From: Actinomycetota bacterium
Lineage (GTDB): Bacteria; Actinomycetota; Acidimicrobiia; Acidimicrobiales; Acidimicrobiaceae
Assembly: GCA_027366165.1 (NCBI GenBank)
Contig: DAHXKX010000061.1
Span: 1-61,190, forward strand
Direction of reading: 5' to 3'
DNA length: 61,190 nucleotides
Part shown: piece by piece, positions 44,133-53,499 of the stretch
How positions within the stretch are numbered: position 1 is the first letter of the stretch
Layout of the letters: each line of letters opens with the position of its first letter
Notes under the pieces: generated by a model
What the model was told of the DNA's origin: nothing
Databases searched by the model: none
What the model saw: the letters and a program-made list of their open reading frames with translations, nothing else
Made by a program: the position numbers and the translations under genes

Positions 44133-45092
44133 TTAGCTTGCGCCGCCACCATCGCGCCACCGTCTCCAAGGATCCCGACACCGGCAAATCCGAATAGGTG
44201 GATGAGTTCGCTCGTATAGGTATTGGCCCATGTTCTGCGGTACGGACCCATAACTAAACGAGCGTTCCTTGGGGCACCGACCTGGCTATCCCCTGCGCTG
44301 ATCTCCTGGCCTGAAAATCTGACCAGCAGGGAACCAGGTCTCACACGGATAACTGCTTCCGTTTAGATGGGACACTGTGTCCCATCTGCAGCTTGACTCT
44401 TGAAATCTCCCTGGATGTCTTGGCAAGCAATGAAGCACCGGTTCCTTGCACCGATCGCTGCGCCAAGCGCGGAGATGCATTGAAGGAGACGGCTGGATGT
44501 TGGTAAGGCGGGGAAAGACAGCGATGGGGCCAGGTCTTTTCTCCCGGGTGGCTCCCTGGGTCAGACTGCGCCTACAAGAAAGTTCGTGGTGCATGTGGCG
44601 GCCAGCCTACCACCCGAGCTTAGGCCTGAACCAATGCTCGCTTACAAGAAGGGACAACGAAACAATCGCCTCATCTATTGCGGAGACTAGCCCTCTCTTC
44701 CCATTCCTTGCGCTCTTCGGATCCCGCCTTCCGAGCGTGACGCTCTCGAATAGGCGTTCGCACCCTCGACCCTTCTCTCACCGGAGGAGATTGCGTCCAC
44801 ATCATGTTCAATTATTGTTTCCTCTGTAAATTGCATATACTTATTCCAGGCCACCAAAGGGTCCGGGGGCCGGCACCGCCAAAGGAATGGGGCTGTACGC
44901 TCGCCGCTCCCCTCCCACGGGAAGTCGCACCGGCTGTGCCATGCGATCTGTTTTGAAAATTGGACCCTTGGAGTCCTTAGGGTGGCTCATGCTCATCTGA
45001 GGTGAGCCGGGCAGAATCACACAAACGTACTCTTGGACAAAGGGTGCTTGGCGGGGGCTTCCAACAGGATCGCACCAGAGGAAAGGTGAAAC
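44133..45092. other. Long non-coding stretch with a 23-bp perfect palindrome
   Basis: About 960 bases without a recognisable gene. The striking element is AGATGGGACAC-T-GTGTCCCATCT at 44365-44387, a perfect palindrome with 11-bp arms. The rest contains several frames of 70-130 codons that have no family motifs. I take it to be decayed mobile or gene DNA plus the promoter of the SDR gene at 45093. Confidence 0.45.
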
Positions 45093-46007
45093 ATGGCAAA
45101 GATATGTGACGGTCGAGTCGTAATAGTAACAGGAGCGGGTAGAGGCATCGGAAAATCGCACGCCCTTGAGTTTGCTCGCCATGGAGCCAAAGTCATTGTT
45201 AATGACATAGGAGCTGACGTTGATGGCACGGGCTCCTCGGCTGGGCCGGCAGGCCAGGTTGTCGACGAGATCAGAGCAATGGGTGGCCAAGCCATTGCCA
45301 ACGGTGACGATGTCGCCGACTGGGAAGGCGCGCAAAGAATAATCAATTCAGCCATATCAGCCTTCGGTGGACTCGATGTCGTAGTCAACAACGCGGGGAT
45401 ACTCCGTGACCGGATGATTGTGAATATGACCGACGCAGAGTGGGACGCCGTGATCAGAGTTCACCTCCGTGGCACATTCACCATGACACATTGGGCAGCC
45501 ACATTTTGGCGGGAAAAGGCCAAAACCGGCCACACCAACGATGCCAGAATCATCAACACTTCATCCGCATCCGGGCTGTATGGAAATGTGGGACAAACAA
45601 ACTATGGTGCGGCGAAGGCTGGCATCGCGTCCTTTTCCGTGATTGCATCTCTGGAACTGGCTCGTTATGGAGTCACAGTCAATGCCATAGCCCCGGCTGC
45701 CCTCACCCGAATGACCGAGTCAGTCGCTGCACTGGGATTCAACCCACAGGATAAGGATCCTGACGAATTTGACGTTTTCGCGCCAGAGAACATCTCCCCT
45801 TTGGCAGTATGGCTCGGATCGCCACTGTCAAGGGAAATCACCGGCCGTGTCTTTCACGTCGTTGGGGGCAAAATAGATGTGGTTGAGGGTTGGCACGCAG
45901 GCCCCAGCATCGACAAGGGCGAACGCTGGAAAACCGAGGAGTTGACCGGGATCATTCCGGACCTGGTTGCCAAGGCCCGGCCGAACGCTGACATGTCTGG
46001 ACGGTAG
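45093..46007 (+). CDS. Short-chain dehydrogenase, MFE-2/hydroxyacyl-CoA dehydrogenase-like
   Basis: The 304-residue SDR has the cofactor motif 'TGAGRGIGKSHALEFARHGA', 'VNNAGILRDRMI' and the catalytic 'NYGAAKAG' (YxxxK). The long form with 'VNDIGADVDGTGSSAGPA' near residue 40 and an extended C-terminus resembles the (3R)-hydroxyacyl-CoA dehydrogenase part of peroxisomal multifunctional enzyme 2 and its actinobacterial relatives in fatty-acid or sterol breakdown. AAAGGTG precedes the ATG. It appears to stand alone, with a long hairpin after it. Confidence 0.87.
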   Translation: MAKICDGRVVIVTGAGRGIGKSHALEFARHGAKVIVNDIGADVDGTGSSAGPAGQVVDEIRAMGGQAIANGDDVADWEGAQRIINSAISAFGGLDVVVNNAGILRDRMIVNMTDAEWDAVIRVHLRGTFTMTHWAATFWREKAKTGHTNDARIINTSSASGLYGNVGQTNYGAAKAGIASFSVIASLELARYGVTVNAIAPAALTRMTESVAALGFNPQDKDPDEFDVFAPENISPLAVWLGSPLSREITGRVFHVVGGKIDVVEGWHAGPSIDKGERWKTEELTGIIPDLVAKARPNADMSGR

Positions 46008-46054
46008 GCAAGACCTTTGCCGGCACAAATTAGAGTCGCTCCGAAAACCACTTT

Positions 46055-46097
46055 TACATACTCATGCTCAACCTGTACGGTTTAGCCTGAGTATGTA
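46055..46097. repeat. Long imperfect hairpin between the SDR and phoU genes
   Basis: TACATACTCA (46055-46064) pairs with TGAGTATGTA (46088-46097). After one mismatch GCT pairs with AGC, and after another AACC pairs with GGTT around a TGTAC loop. This gives 17 pairs in 43 bases. It is not followed by a T run on either strand, so it may be a factor-binding site, an RNA structure or a tiny element rather than a terminator. Confidence 0.55.
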
Positions 46098-46165
46098 GAC
46101 ACTTTCAACTTGTAGAAATCACCACCGGGATTTGACTAGCCCAATCACCGCACTTTGAGATTGGA

Positions 46166-46798
46166 ATGAGGCAACCAATGGGGAAGCAGGACTTGACATT
46201 TAATACCATCGAACGTGAGATGACAGAGCTTTTTGCTCTTGTCGGAGATGGATTTGTCGGCGCCACCGACGCTCTATTGTCAGGCGACCAGGCTGCTGCA
46301 AAGACCTTAATTGAAAGAGACCGGCTGATAGACGCGTTATATAGACAGCTTCTGGGCACAGCTCAGGCAATGCTCAAGGAACAAACGCTGGCGCCGGAGG
46401 ATATTAATTACCTAATCACAGTCCTCCGCCTGATTCCAGAACTTGAGCGCAGCGGTGACCTTGCCGAACACATCGCACAAAGGGCACTGCTCGGCGTTAG
46501 CCACGAGATGACTCCAAGGAGCCGCGGAATTGTCCAGGAGATGAGCGATGTTGGAACACAGATGTGGCGGCTTGCCACCGACGCGTTCTGTGACAAGAAC
46601 AATGAGCTTGCCAGCACCCTGGACAGCCTAGACGATGAACTTGATGACCTTCATCTTTCCCTCATAGCTGAAATCGTCACCGGAACTATGCCGATAGCCG
46701 TGGTGATTGAAATGGCAATGCTTGCACGCTTCTACGAAAGATTTGGAGATCATGCGGTCAATATCGCTAGGGCGTGTGCACAGTTCTCCCAGCACTGA
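46166..46798 (+). CDS. phoU: PhoU phosphate-signalling regulator
   Basis: PhoU links the Pst phosphate transporter to the PhoR sensor kinase. The 210-residue all-helical protein has the two repeats expected, each with the metal-binding motif: 'ELERSGDLAEHIA' in the first and 'RFYERFGDHAVNIAR' in the second. The start at 46166 or 46178 gives the usual length. The pst and phoR/phoB genes are not adjacent here, so it may be a stand-alone PhoU as in other actinobacteria. Confidence 0.94.
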   Translation: MRQPMGKQDLTFNTIEREMTELFALVGDGFVGATDALLSGDQAAAKTLIERDRLIDALYRQLLGTAQAMLKEQTLAPEDINYLITVLRLIPELERSGDLAEHIAQRALLGVSHEMTPRSRGIVQEMSDVGTQMWRLATDAFCDKNNELASTLDSLDDELDDLHLSLIAEIVTGTMPIAVVIEMAMLARFYERFGDHAVNIARACAQFSQH

Positions 46799-46941
46799 CC
46801 GTTGCGTGGCGACTGTTTGGAAAAGTACGAAACCCTCTAGCTGCCAAGCAAACCTCCCTTTCCGTCCAAGTTCCACCGGACGGTCCGCGCCCGTCGGGTA
46901 ATACTGTGCACTGGTGCCATTAGTTGGTTTTGGGGATGTTG

Positions 46942-47362
46942 ATGTCTTTAAAAAGAATCCTTGTAGGAATTAACGACTCCCAGGAGTCTCAAAAAGCGCT
47001 TGACTTCGCCATTGACCTTGGACCATCGCTCAATGACCACAGTATCGCGTGTCACGCAATTGGGAAACTTTTTAGAGTGCCCGGGAAAAGGTGATCCCGC
47101 TAGATATCTGGAGCCACAATAGTCCAGTCATTCAAAGAGGAATGGCGCTGTCATCTCGATGAATCCGGCCTAAGATCCCAGAAGATCATCGTGAACGGCA
47201 ACCCCATAGCAACACACTCATCACCATTGCTGAGCCAGCGCGGGCAGATGTGGTGGTAGCTCCAGATATCACACAATCGACACCTACCTGGACTCGGCCC
47301 GCCACCAATGAATAGAACATTCACCCATTCCAGTTGTAGTGGTTCCACCAAAATCTAGCTAA
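46942..47362 (+). pseudogene. usp: Universal stress protein, frameshifted remnant
   Basis: From ATG 46942 the first frame reads 'LKRILVGINDSQESQKALDF', a clear UspA start, then stops early after about 50 codons. Further on, in other frames, come 'IIVNGNP', 'ARADVVVAP' and finally 'HSPIPVVVVPPKSS' ending at TAA 47360-47362, which match the middle and the last strand of UspA. The order and spacing fit one UspA gene broken by at least two frameshifts. A live paralogue follows about 100 bases later, so this is a decayed tandem copy. Confidence 0.75.
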
Positions 47363-47458
47363 TATCCAAACAGATGGAGCGATACATCATATAATGCTTG
47401 CGCCGGTCCCGTCCCCTGACTAAGTTGATCAGGGATACGTCCAGTAAGGAGCTGTGTT

Positions 47459-47893
47459 ATGCAGGTTAGAGAATTCAATAGAATCGTTGTTGGAGTCGAC
47501 GGATCAGCAAGTTCAAATGCCGCATTGGAATGGGCGGCCCAAGAGGCTGAAATTCGCGGATCTGCACTCGAACTTATTCACGCCTGGAACTACCCCAACC
47601 TTGGTTACGGGGGATATGTGGCAGTGCTGGAGGACTTCGAAAAGGACGCAAGTACATTGCTTGACGAGGTTGTCACCTCCACAAAAGAGTCTCATCCCAA
47701 CCTCAAGTTGGTGACTTCGCTTCTTCAGGGCCCAACAGCGCAGACCATCATGGAAAGAGCCAAGGAAGCGGATATGGTCGTTGTTGGTTCCAGAGGTCGA
47801 GGTGGCTTTTCGGGACTGCTCCTAGGATCCGTTGGACAACAACTAGTTCATCACTGCCCTGTTCCCGTTGTGATCATTCACCTGCACGAATAA
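47459..47893 (+). CDS. usp: Universal stress protein (UspA family)
   Basis: The 144-residue protein shows the Usp fold: 'IVVGVDGSASSNAALEWAA' at the start, 'LIHAWNYP', 'ADMVVVGSRGRGGFSGLLLG' near the end (ATP-binding GxRGxGG type) and 'CPVPVVIIH' as last strand. Members bind ATP and help survival under stress, often hypoxia or starvation. TAAGGAG stands seven bases before the ATG. It follows a broken copy of the same family. Confidence 0.93.
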   Translation: MQVREFNRIVVGVDGSASSNAALEWAAQEAEIRGSALELIHAWNYPNLGYGGYVAVLEDFEKDASTLLDEVVTSTKESHPNLKLVTSLLQGPTAQTIMERAKEADMVVVGSRGRGGFSGLLLGSVGQQLVHHCPVPVVIIHLHE

Positions 47894-48040
47894 TCTCCAT
47901 TAGTCATTTTTTTAACAGTGACACGCTTGTGAACTCTTGATACAAACACTGATATCGACCTTCAATTCAGCGCATACTCATACCATGGACTCAATCACGT
48001 TTGAGAGTAGTGGCATCGTCAAAAAGAACAGGAACTAAAT

Positions 48041-48787
48041 ATGGACCTCGGCCTAACAGGTAAAAGAGCACTTGTAACCGGTGCGTCAACAGGATTGGGT
48101 CTCGGTGCGGCAAAGTCTCTCGTCGACGAGGGAGCAAAAGTGGTTATCGCCTCCCGGTCGGAGGAGAAGCTCAGACGAGCCGTGGTCACACTTGGTCCTA
48201 AAGCAGACTATCTCGTTGCCGACCTGTCAGATCCCGACAACGCCAAGAGGCTGGTGGAACAGGCAGCCTCCAAAATGAACGGCTTGGACATCCTGATCTG
48301 CAATGCAGGTGGACCACGAGCCGGCGGATTTTTTGACATGCAAATTGACGATTACCGCAAGTCAATCGACGCCAACATGCTCTCCTCAATAGAACTCTCA
48401 AAGGCGGCGGTTCCATTCATGGAACAGTCAGGTTGGGGGCGGATTATTGCGATAACATCACTTTGGGTGAGACAGCCTTCCCCAAACCTAATTTTATCCA
48501 ACACAGCCAGAACCGGGCTTACTGCATTCTTTAAAACAATGGCCACCGCCATTGCCTCGAAACACATCACCGCCAACACAATCCAGCCCGGATTCCACCA
48601 AACCGACCGCTTTATGGAACTGAACGGCGAAAACAGTGACGCCGTCGCGAATCACATCCCTGCCAGATCCATTGGCTCACCAGATGACTTCGGAGCAGTG
48701 GTGACCTTTCTCTGCTCGGAACAGGCAAAATATATAACCGGTGTTTCATTACCGGTAGATGGCGGACTCTTTGTCGGCCTAATGTAA
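48041..48787 (+). CDS. SDR-family protein with altered catalytic motif
   Basis: The 248-residue protein has the SDR cofactor motif 'TGASTGLGLGAAKSL', 'ICNAGGP' and the C-terminal 'YITGVSLPVDGGL'. At the place of the catalytic YxxxK it reads Ser-Asn-Thr-Ala-Arg ('LILSNTARTGL'), so both Tyr and Lys are replaced. This SNxxR form is known in a subgroup of SDRs of unclear activity. It may use another residue or have become a binding protein. The next gene (Dabb fold) lies 31 bases downstream and probably belongs to the same operon. Confidence 0.88.
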   Translation: MDLGLTGKRALVTGASTGLGLGAAKSLVDEGAKVVIASRSEEKLRRAVVTLGPKADYLVADLSDPDNAKRLVEQAASKMNGLDILICNAGGPRAGGFFDMQIDDYRKSIDANMLSSIELSKAAVPFMEQSGWGRIIAITSLWVRQPSPNLILSNTARTGLTAFFKTMATAIASKHITANTIQPGFHQTDRFMELNGENSDAVANHIPARSIGSPDDFGAVVTFLCSEQAKYITGVSLPVDGGLFVGLM

Positions 48788-48818
48788 CAACAATCAGTCT
48801 TCACACAAAGGAAGCACG

Positions 48819-49121
48819 TTGATTCGTCACACTGTAGTATTCACCTGCAAACCAAACACACCGCAGCAAAGCATTTTGGATGCCATAGAGATGGCACAAA
48901 AGGTTCTTCCTGGCATCACAGGGGTACTGTCATTTTCCATGGGGAAAGACCTCGGACTTCAGCCTGGAAAATCGGGTGACTTGGCGGTGGTCGCCGACTT
49001 CGATTCCATCAAAGATGTCGAAGCATATCTCAGTGACCCAGTTCATCTGGATTACATCAAGACCAGCCTCTCCTCGATCATTGAGACCAGGATTTCCGTC
49101 CAGTTTGAGGTTGGAACCTAA
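48819..49121 (+). CDS. Dabb-family (stress-responsive alpha/beta barrel) protein
   Basis: The 100-residue protein has the dimeric alpha/beta barrel pattern: 'IRHTVVFTCK' first strand, 'LPGITGVLSFSMGKDL' in the middle, 'DLAVVADFDSIKDVEAYL' and 'HLDYI'. Some members act in aromatic or polyketide catabolism and others are stress proteins, so the function is open. TTG start after AAAGGAAG. It follows the SDR gene on the same strand and its stop overlaps the end of tyrA on the other strand by four bases. Confidence 0.88.
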   Translation: MIRHTVVFTCKPNTPQQSILDAIEMAQKVLPGITGVLSFSMGKDLGLQPGKSGDLAVVADFDSIKDVEAYLSDPVHLDYIKTSLSSIIETRISVQFEVGT

Positions 49122-50110
49122 CCCAATTCGATTTCGATTTCGTCGAGGTGCCGTTCAAGCCTTTTTACAAACTTTCCCACCTTCGACATATGCTTAAGTG
49201 CGCTCACCAAACCGCCATTGATCGCAAGGGTTACCGGTTCAAAGCTGGGTCCAGGCGCCTCCAGATGACTTCGCCACCGGGACCCCTCCTCCCATAACCG
49301 GTTTAGGTCATCCGATTCGCCCAGCAACACTGAAAGCCTGTCCATCTCATCTTTGAACTCCGCCTCGACTTTGGAAAGGTATGGATTCTGAGATAGGAAT
49401 GGCACCACCATTGAACCTGCAGACTTTGAAACCCGGGTGGCATCCATGAAACTACCCGCCACCAAACGCGAAAGAAGGGACTCATCTTCCGACTTGCGCA
49501 AGAGGTTGACAAGCGCAAGGGAAACCAGATGCTCCAAATGCGATACCATCGCCACGGAGCGGTCGTGGACAGTCGAATCCATGATTGCAATGCGCGAATC
49601 GAGCTGGTCCGTAATGACGGCCATCAGGCGGACCAGAGCATCGGTGTCGGACCTTTTACCACTGTCATCTGGAGTCAGAATCCATGTCCGGTTTCGAAAA
49701 AGGCCCCGCTTTGCGCCCGCAAAACCTGAGACGTCGGTTCCGGCCATCGGGTGCCCCCCAATGAAGTGAACGTCGGTGGGCCACTCTGTCGATTTGGCCC
49801 AGTCGACCACTTTTGACTTCGTCGAACCAACGTCAGTAACGATCTGACCTGGCTTTAGGTGCTCCATGAGGCGGCCGACGATGGAGATGACCTGATCCAC
49901 TGGCACCGCAATGAAGATCACGTCAGATCGAGCCGCCAACTCCGCTAGTGTTTCACCAATTTCAAGCCCAACCTCAACTCCGGCAAGTCTAGCCTCGGGA
50001 CTGCGGGCGAAAAAACTGACCGGCGCCTTACCAACGAGATCAAGCGCAATCGAACCTCCAATCTGCCCAAGACCGACAATTCCTATCGCAGGATGCTCCG
50101 AAGAAGTCAT
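49118..50110 (-). CDS. tyrA: Prephenate dehydrogenase
   Basis: TyrA oxidises prephenate to hydroxyphenylpyruvate for tyrosine. The N-terminal Rossmann motif 'IGIVGLGQIGGSIALDL', 'VTDVGSTKSKVVDWA', 'FIGGHPMAGTDVSG' and 'HDRSVAMVSHLEH' are diagnostic. The chain is 330 residues from the ATG at 50110. The frame continues upstream to 50347 with non-conserved sequence, and ATG 50155 is another possible start. The pheA gene lies upstream on the same strand but is separated by about 850 bases. Confidence 0.92.
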   Translation of the reverse strand: MTSSEHPAIGIVGLGQIGGSIALDLVGKAPVSFFARSPEARLAGVEVGLEIGETLAELAARSDVIFIAVPVDQVISIVGRLMEHLKPGQIVTDVGSTKSKVVDWAKSTEWPTDVHFIGGHPMAGTDVSGFAGAKRGLFRNRTWILTPDDSGKRSDTDALVRLMAVITDQLDSRIAIMDSTVHDRSVAMVSHLEHLVSLALVNLLRKSEDESLLSRLVAGSFMDATRVSKSAGSMVVPFLSQNPYLSKVEAEFKDEMDRLSVLLGESDDLNRLWEEGSRWRSHLEAPGPSFEPVTLAINGGLVSALKHMSKVGKFVKRLERHLDEIEIELG

Positions 50111-50956
50111 TGGTAGTAGAGGCACAGTGCTCGCTGGGCGAACCCGGTTCCCCATCCCCCTTTCAATCCGCGTGTGCAGTTTTCCCGCACACGGCCTACA
50201 GACGGTCTTGTTGACATGGTTACCCTGCCTCGGGTATCTCGGGGGATTCGAACGCACAGACTCGCTTCCACGCCTCCCACAGAATGTCATCTCTATAGAT
50301 ACGATTCTATAGGGCACGGCAACGACCACATGAAGACCGCTGGGCACAGCATATAGCCGACTCCATAGCCGACTCTGAGGACGTCGAACTTTGTTATGGG
50401 CCAGTTACCCCAAAGGGGAGATGGGCCGAAAGTCCCGGCCAAGCCCTTGCTCGATCCTTTTTCCCAGCTTGATCACAATTGGAGTCCTTCCCAACTTCAA
50501 GGTTTCTCCCAGAGATCACAAGTGCTATTACCCCGTGGGACTCCCGTTTGCCTCCGAGTACATTCACCATCGGCTTATACGGATGGCCTTCGCTCAAAAG
50601 GCTGGCAAGACGGGAATCTCATGTTCCAGATCAGGCCATGCGTACCTACCGCCCCCGCGCCCCGGAATAACCCGGTCAAGCAAATCCCCGGAACGCCAAC
50701 TGATCGAGCATCGCCTTCACCCTGACATGACCGGCTCGGCTCCTCAATTGTGAAGGTGACGAAGCAGCATGACTCGCACCAAGTGGTGCTACGGTCCGCA
50801 CGCTTGCTCCCTCCTAATAGGCGTTTGATACCCTGATTAGCTTATCGGAGCTCTCCGAAATACCAGTGCCTACTAGCCAGGCTCTCCGGCGATTACTCGG
50901 ATGGGGCTTTCACCTATTGGTCTGATACAGCTTTCGGCACCTACCATGACAAGATT
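50111..50956 (-). other. 846-bp gap between pheA and tyrA, possible decayed group II intron or similar element
   Basis: No complete gene is present. Read on the minus strand, 'AGGTGAAAGCCCCATCCGAG' (near 50899-50918) and the following bases resemble domain I of bacterial group II introns. A 67-codon frame at 50394-50597 ('NVLGGKRESHGVIALVISG') recalls the short peptides upstream of intron maturases. No domain V, reverse transcriptase or clear ends were found, so the call is tentative. Confidence 0.3.
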
Positions 50957-51883
50957 CTAGATAGGTGCGACATGCGGCTGATTCAGCCTTGCGCGCTCCT
51001 CTGGAGTTGATGCGGAATCGACACTTCCGAGCGGCAACAACGAGGATGGGGTCGTAACCTCGATACCCTTCCACCTCGGGTATGAGCCAAGAAGTTTGAC
51101 TGACGCACCAAAATCTATGAGCTCGTCCATCGCCCCTTGAACTCCGGGATCACTAATGTGACCTTCACAGGTGATATGAAAGGCGTAATTCCCTATCCTT
51201 GCCTGCAGAGGACGCGAGAGGATTGAGGTCATATTGACGCCGTGCTTTGCGAAACGCGCTGCCACCTCAGCGAGGAAGCCAACTCTGTCGACAGCCGGAG
51301 TTACGACCACCGATGTCTTGTCATCGCCGCTTCTTGGTGCAACTTCGCTGCCGATCAGAACATATCGCGTCCTGAGATCCGGCGTATCTAGGACCTCCGT
51401 CGCATTCACCTGAAGACCGGAACTCTCCCCCACTCTTGGGGGAGCCAAAGCCACCACTCCGCTGCCGGCCTCCTCAACTACAATTCTGCAAGCCTCGGCC
51501 GTCGAAATTGCATGGCGCGTGGCCAGGCCCCTTTCTTTAATGAACTGGCTGCAAAGATCAAGGACAAGTGGATGTGACACGACACTGGTGATCACCATGT
51601 CCGGATCCGTTCCAAAAGCACAAATATCCTCGACCAGTACAACTTCCTCACGTATCAGCACCGCATCAGTATCGAAAATCAGACGGTCCAAAATAGTTGT
51701 GAGCTCACCGTTGGTTGAATCCTCAAGAGGGACAACACCAAGACAGCCTGGCATGTAATTGACCGTCTGGATTATCTCTGCCACCGATGACATCGGCAAT
51801 GGCTCGGGATCAACCACGGTTGAAAGCAGGTCAACAGCCCTGTAGTCAGAGGTTCCGGCAGGTCCTAGATAGCAAACGATCAC
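50957..51883 (-). CDS. pheA: Prephenate dehydratase with ACT domain
   Basis: PheA turns prephenate into phenylpyruvate for phenylalanine. The 308-residue chain opens 'VIVCYLGPAGTSDYRA', has 'VVPLEDSTNGELTTILD', the 'LRTRYVLIG' segment (TRF motif of the active site with Tyr for Phe), and a C-terminal ACT domain with 'DRVGFLAEVAARFAKHGVNM' and 'SRP' for Phe feedback. GTG 51883 is chosen because the family starts a few residues before 'YLGP' and AGGA lies eight bases upstream; a longer frame to 52048 would add unrelated residues. Confidence 0.93.
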   Translation of the reverse strand: MIVCYLGPAGTSDYRAVDLLSTVVDPEPLPMSSVAEIIQTVNYMPGCLGVVPLEDSTNGELTTILDRLIFDTDAVLIREEVVLVEDICAFGTDPDMVITSVVSHPLVLDLCSQFIKERGLATRHAISTAEACRIVVEEAGSGVVALAPPRVGESSGLQVNATEVLDTPDLRTRYVLIGSEVAPRSGDDKTSVVVTPAVDRVGFLAEVAARFAKHGVNMTSILSRPLQARIGNYAFHITCEGHISDPGVQGAMDELIDFGASVKLLGSYPRWKGIEVTTPSSLLPLGSVDSASTPEERARLNQPHVAPI

Positions 51884-52022
51884 GCAATTGATCCTAGTTT
51901 CCAAAACTCCGATCCAACCCAAAAAGCAATCTGACCACGTGTCAAATTTCGCGAAGCGCTTTAATGCCTGCACTTTCATGGATCCGACCCCTTTACACTT
52001 CGGCCGGAGAATCAGAGAGCGA

Positions 52023-53261
52023 CTAGTAATGGATACAAGAAGGTGCAAATCCCTTCAGCACCAATATTCTGCCAACGCTGGCTTCGGCAGCACCCCGGGG
52101 TAGAACCCCTGTGGCGATTGCCCGAGCCAATGCCCGCTTTGCGCTCTGGTAGATGGGTACCTGATTCGGATTTGAAGACGCAAGCATTACCAAGTCGACG
52201 CCCGCCTCAGCTGATGCGACCACCGCCTTGGAAAGATCGGGCTGAAAAGAGGAAATTGAAATTGTCTCAAGTGAATCGCTGATTATCACGCCATTAAATC
52301 CAACGACACTACGAAGTACTCGAATGGCGTTGGGGCTCAGCGACGATGGAACCCCACCTGTCAGTCCTGGTATCGATGCGTTAGAGACCATCACCACCTT
52401 AGCGGTGGAAGCCAACCGCTGAAATGGAATGAGGCCGCCCTTCAACAAGGTTGAATATGACAAAGTGTGAGCTATGGCGAAATCAGTATTTCCACTTGCA
52501 CCCCCCAATCCAGGAAAGTGCTTGATAACAGGTATGACTCCAGCCTTCTCCAAACCTGCCTCAAATGCCTTCGCATACCGATCGGCAACGGGGGGATCAA
52601 CCGAAAATGACCTGCTTCCGTCGGGATTGGTGTTCGAAGGCCCAGGACCGGCATCGAGATCAACAACAGGCGCAAGGTCCATATTGACACCAACTGATCG
52701 CAGCGCCTGTCCGACTCTGTAAGTCAAACTTTCCACCTGACCAGGCGACATCGTCTTGGCCATCATCCGTGGCCAGGGCATTGAACCGACAAGCGCAGAA
52801 AGAGGTTGGATCCCTCCCCCTTCTTCGTCAGTCATCACCAACGGCGAAACACCGTCTGAAACAAGCGACCTCATCTTTGCAAGTTCGATCTTCAAGGCCG
52901 GAGACGATCCATTCCCCATCAAAACCACTCCACCCACGCCATCGCTGACGGCTTGGCTTATATCGGCAAGGGTCCCCATCTCAGAAGAGATAGCGATCAT
53001 CTGGGAAGCCAGCCTTCCATCGCTCCACTCTCCAACATCGATGCTCGACAGACAGGAGTTAGGTGCCGGCACCGATGTCACCACCGAAGACGTAGTTGGA
53101 ATTGCCGAAACCGGCATCGGTGTCAATCCACCTGAAACAGGCTTTGAGGAGTTGCATGCCGAGAGGATGATCCCAAAGATCAACAATGTCACCAATCCCA
53201 CCCTCTCAACTTTCCCACGCACGATCAGCACGCCCGCTCCCGTCTCCATACACTTGCTCAA
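52023..53261 (-). CDS. Glycoside hydrolase family 3 lipoprotein (beta-N-acetylhexosaminidase-like)
   Basis: A lipoprotein signal with 'IFGIILSACNSS' (Cys36 lipidated) is followed by a Pro/Ser/Thr linker and a GH3 barrel: 'VMTDEEGGGIQPL', 'VNMDLAPVVDLDA', 'VIPVIKHFPGLGGASGNTDF' and 'GVIISDSLE', where the Asp is the likely nucleophile. The KHFPG(H/L)G loop is typical of NagZ-type enzymes that cleave GlcNAc from peptidoglycan fragments. As an exported lipoprotein it would act outside the membrane in wall turnover. The start may be 53261 or 53249. Confidence 0.9.
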   Translation of the reverse strand: MSKCMETGAGVLIVRGKVERVGLVTLLIFGIILSACNSSKPVSGGLTPMPVSAIPTTSSVVTSVPAPNSCLSSIDVGEWSDGRLASQMIAISSEMGTLADISQAVSDGVGGVVLMGNGSSPALKIELAKMRSLVSDGVSPLVMTDEEGGGIQPLSALVGSMPWPRMMAKTMSPGQVESLTYRVGQALRSVGVNMDLAPVVDLDAGPGPSNTNPDGSRSFSVDPPVADRYAKAFEAGLEKAGVIPVIKHFPGLGGASGNTDFAIAHTLSYSTLLKGGLIPFQRLASTAKVVMVSNASIPGLTGGVPSSLSPNAIRVLRSVVGFNGVIISDSLETISISSFQPDLSKAVVASAEAGVDLVMLASSNPNQVPIYQSAKRALARAIATGVLPRGAAEASVGRILVLKGFAPSCIHY

Positions 53262-53499
53262 CTATAGAAACCTTGGAGTTCAGAATCAAAGACAGGTTTC
53301 AGCAACGACGCAACTCAACACCGGCAGACAGCCTCACGCGGTCAACAAACGGTGGGGCCCTTCGGATTACCGGAATGGAGAGAGATTTCAAAACTCTCGT
53401 GACCAGACCGGATCGGCGCACCAAAGCCATTGCGGACCATATCCAACCGCAACGACCGGTCAATCACAGGAAGGAGGATCATTCAACATAGTGAACGAG

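Noticed and set aside
44446-44829. 127-codon plus-strand frame in the 44-45 kb gap
   Set aside because: Contains no family motif and overlaps other equally long frames; typical of GC-balanced non-coding DNA.
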